Shown here piece by piece: positions 61,865 to 64,000 of a stretch of DNA of 64,000 nucleotides. Within the stretch, counting starts at the first letter, position 1, and each line of letters begins with the position of its first letter. The stretch comes from Myxococcales bacterium (GTDB lineage Bacteria > Myxococcota_A > Polyangia > Haliangiales > Haliangiaceae): NCBI GenBank assembly GCA_028287135.1, contig JAQBQE010000060.1:38873-102872 (forward strand). Reading direction: 5' to 3'. A program made the position numbers and the translations under genes. The notes under the pieces were generated by a model. The model was given only the letters and a program-made list of their open reading frames with translations, ran no database searches and was not told where the DNA came from.

Positions 61865-63994
61865 GTGAAAGCAGCTACTCGTCTGTCGATTGCCGCGGGC
61901 CTCGCGGCTTCCATCCTCGCGCTGCCCGCGGGCGCGGTCGTGACCTCGACGTGGACCGTCGAGACCTACCAGCAGTTCGACTCAGGCGACGCGACGAACG
62001 CGTTCATCACGTCGACCGGCGAGCTCCGCCCCGGCTGGAACACGAAGCGCACCGCGATCGAAGGCGATGCGGTGTGGTCCTCGCTCAAGCTCGCTGACGG
62101 CAGCGTGCTGCTCGGCTCGGACGCGAACGGCGCGATCTTCCGCGTCACCGGCGACAGCACGAAGAAGCTGGTCTCGATCCCGGGCGCGATCGCGGTCGTC
62201 TCGCTGGTGCAGACCAGCGACGGCAGCGTATGGGCGGGCGCGATGCCCGGCAACCGGCTGTGGAAGGTCGACGTCGGTGGCGGCAAGGCGACCGCGACCG
62301 CGACGCTCAAGGATGCCGAGACGATCTGGGCGCTCGCCGCGACCGGCAACACGGTCTACGCGGGCACCGGGCCGTCGGGCAAGCTGTTCGCGATCACCGG
62401 CGGCACCGCGAAGGAAGTGTTCGACACCGAGGACAAGCGGGTCACCGCGCTGACGGTCACGACCGATGGCGCGATCTGGATGGGCACCAGCGAGCGAGCG
62501 CTCGTGTTCCGCTACGATCCCAAGGACGGTCGGACGCGCGCGATGGCCGACTTCGCCGGCAACGAGGTGTCGTCGCTCGCGCCGTATCGTGACGGCGTGG
62601 TCGCCGCCGCGAACGATCTCGCCGACGCCGTGGTCGCGACCGGCAAGACGACGGCCCAGGTCGAGGCGGCCGAGAAACCGACGGCCCCGAAGGGCCAGCC
62701 TGCCAAGGCCCCTGACGTCGGCACCAAGCCCGGCGCCGACAAGGATCCGCCCCCGGTGACCGACCTCGGCCGCAAGGGCGCGAAGAAGGGCAAGGGCGCG
62801 CTGTTCCGGATCGGCAGCGACGGCCGCCTCGATCAGCTGCACGCACTGACCCAGACGTACTTCACCGCGGTCACCGTGACCTCCGACGGCGCGGTCTACG
62901 CCGGCGCTGCCGACAAGGGCCGCGTCTACATGGTCGATGGCGATGGCTCGGTGGCGACCGCGTTCGACGTCGACGAGCGCGCGGTCTCCCAGGTGTGGGC
63001 CGAGAAGGCCGGCCTGTCGTTCGCGACGGACGACACGGCCGCGGTCTATCGCACGACCGGCCGCGCGGATCAGGCGCGTTACGTGAGCGATGTCCTCGAC
63101 GCAAAGGCCGTCTCGCGGTTCGGCAAGCTGACGTGGATCGCGCAGGGCAAGACCAAGATCGAGACCCGCAGCGGCAACACCGCGAAGCCCGGCGTCGGCT
63201 GGAGCGAGTGGCAGGTGCCCGCGCAGGTCGGCAAGCTCGGCGGCGGCAACGAGGGCGGCAAGATCGCGAGCCCGTCGGGCCGCTACCTGCAGTTCCGGGT
63301 CGCACTCGAGGATGACAACGCGCGCCTCCGTCGCGTCACCAGCTACTACGTGCCGCAGAACCAGGCGACCAGCGTGCAGGACATCACCGTCGAGCTCGCG
63401 ACCAAGGAGAGCCTGCCCACGCTCAAGGACTCGGCCGCGAAGCCGCGGAGCCCGGTGATGAAGATCAGCTGGAAGGTCGAGAACCCCGACAGCGACGCGA
63501 CGATGTACACGCTCGAGGCCCGCCGCGACGGCGAGGCGAACTGGCGCCCGATCTCGACCGGCAAGGTGCCGCTGACCGCAACGTCGTGGGAGTGGAACAC
63601 CGAGACCTATCCCGATGGCTGGTACCGCGTGCGCGTCACCGCCTCGGACTCCGCCGCCAACTCGCCCGACCGCGCGCTGACCTCGAGCCAGACCACGACG
63701 ATGCTCGCGATCGACAACACGCGCCCCGCGATCGAGAAGCTGACGGTCACCTATCCGCGCGCGCAGGCGCGTGCGACCGATGGACTGAGCGCCATCGCCG
63801 AGATGTCGTACACCGTCGATGACGGGCAGTGGCAGCTCGGCACGACGAGCGATGGCCTGTACGACGACCTCAGCGAGGATCTGCGGATCGAGCTCCCCGC
63901 GGGCCTCGCGCGCGGCACGCACACCCTCGCGGTGCGCGTCGCCGATGCGGCCGGCAACGTCGGGTCGACGTCGACCACGTTCGTGATCAAGTAG
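61865..63994 (+). CDS. Exported beta-propeller protein with Fn3-like C-terminus
   Basis: 709 residues from GTG 61865 with GGGGGA 6 nt upstream. A signal peptide ends near LPAGAVVTS. Residues about 60-400 form a beta-propeller of regulator-propeller type: SLKLADGSVLLGSDANGAIF, LVQTSDGSVWAGAMPGNRLW, TVTTDGAIWMGTSERALVFR and TVTSDGAVYAGAADKGRVYM. A low-complexity Ala/Pro/Lys insert interrupts it near residue 265. The last 200 residues hold Fn3/Ig-like domains (ISWKVENPDSDATMYTLEAR, WNTETYPDGWYRVRVTASDS). Probably acts with the S55 protein; no enzymatic motif. Confidence 0.88.
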   Translation: MKAATRLSIAAGLAASILALPAGAVVTSTWTVETYQQFDSGDATNAFITSTGELRPGWNTKRTAIEGDAVWSSLKLADGSVLLGSDANGAIFRVTGDSTKKLVSIPGAIAVVSLVQTSDGSVWAGAMPGNRLWKVDVGGGKATATATLKDAETIWALAATGNTVYAGTGPSGKLFAITGGTAKEVFDTEDKRVTALTVTTDGAIWMGTSERALVFRYDPKDGRTRAMADFAGNEVSSLAPYRDGVVAAANDLADAVVATGKTTAQVEAAEKPTAPKGQPAKAPDVGTKPGADKDPPPVTDLGRKGAKKGKGALFRIGSDGRLDQLHALTQTYFTAVTVTSDGAVYAGAADKGRVYMVDGDGSVATAFDVDERAVSQVWAEKAGLSFATDDTAAVYRTTGRADQARYVSDVLDAKAVSRFGKLTWIAQGKTKIETRSGNTAKPGVGWSEWQVPAQVGKLGGGNEGGKIASPSGRYLQFRVALEDDNARLRRVTSYYVPQNQATSVQDITVELATKESLPTLKDSAAKPRSPVMKISWKVENPDSDATMYTLEARRDGEANWRPISTGKVPLTATSWEWNTETYPDGWYRVRVTASDSAANSPDRALTSSQTTTMLAIDNTRPAIEKLTVTYPRAQARATDGLSAIAEMSYTVDDGQWQLGTTSDGLYDDLSEDLRIELPAGLARGTHTLAVRVADAAGNVGSTSTTFVIK

Positions 63995-64000
63995 CGCCGG

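Overview
The window is GC-rich, gene-dense DNA that looks like a chromosome segment of a myxobacterium (Myxococcota, possibly near Haliangium/Kofleria). The evidence is two eukaryotic-type Ser/Thr kinases with tails outside the catalytic domain, many lipoproteins, a MYXO-CTERM-like sorting signal, an OmpA protein with thrombospondin type-3 repeats, and the bacterial order prs-rplY-pth-rpsF-rpsR-rplI-dnaB. I see no rRNA, tRNA, CRISPR array, transposase or integrase. The lineage is inferred from gene content, not from an alignment.

Layout. 1-11.5 kb (minus strand): two overlapping membrane histidine-kinase-like genes, a CAP-domain lipoprotein, a lipoprotein joining CBM9-like and ExbD-like domains, a tandem cyclic-nucleotide-binding protein, a TPR membrane protein, a Ser/Thr kinase and a Cys-rich lipoprotein. 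11.6-21.8 kb: an unknown soluble protein, a LysE exporter, a metallo-beta-lactamase-fold hydrolase, two CDP-alcohol phosphatidyltransferases with a small membrane protein, a class III aminotransferase, a metallophosphoesterase, two unknown exported proteins, an alpha/beta hydrolase and an ArsR regulator. 21.8-32.2 kb: a five-gene minus-strand operon encoding an outer-membrane barrel, a PHP-domain lipoprotein, an exported protein and two large lipoproteins whose sequence pattern suggests the BPI/LBP (TULIP) lipid-binding fold. 32.2-40 kb: a membrane glycosyltransferase-like protein, a cytochrome lipoprotein plus a heme-motif barrel, a DUF3052 protein, ferrochelatase, an amidinotransferase-fold enzyme and the OmpA protein. 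40-45.8 kb: Trm112-like protein, PRPP synthase, bL25, Pth, bS6, bS18, bL9 and DnaB. 45.8-53.9 kb: a PEGA protein, a Ser/Thr kinase with an FGE-like tail, then a translationally coupled nucleoside-salvage operon (deoC, pyrimidine phosphorylase, purine phosphorylase, cdd, amidohydrolase). 54-64 kb: an RRM protein, small unknowns, a diiron-like protein, an XdhC/MocA-type cofactor pair, a HAD protein, an orphan HTH, and an S55 peptidase followed by a propeller protein.

Four observations stand out. (1) The paired kinases at the left edge are degenerate in complementary ways: one keeps the phospho-acceptor His but has lost the ATP-site motifs, the other keeps the visible ATP-site motifs but has Ala in place of the His. 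(2) The porin/PHP/TULIP-like operon could be a surface lipid-handling system, and its last reading frame contains an internal MYXO-CTERM-like signal followed directly by a second lipoprotein signal. (3) Many genes have TANNNT 6-12 nt before the start codon and no obvious Shine-Dalgarno sequence, which suggests leaderless transcription. (4) A degenerate hexamer array (GTGNNC)n lies immediately after several stop codons in the sense orientation.
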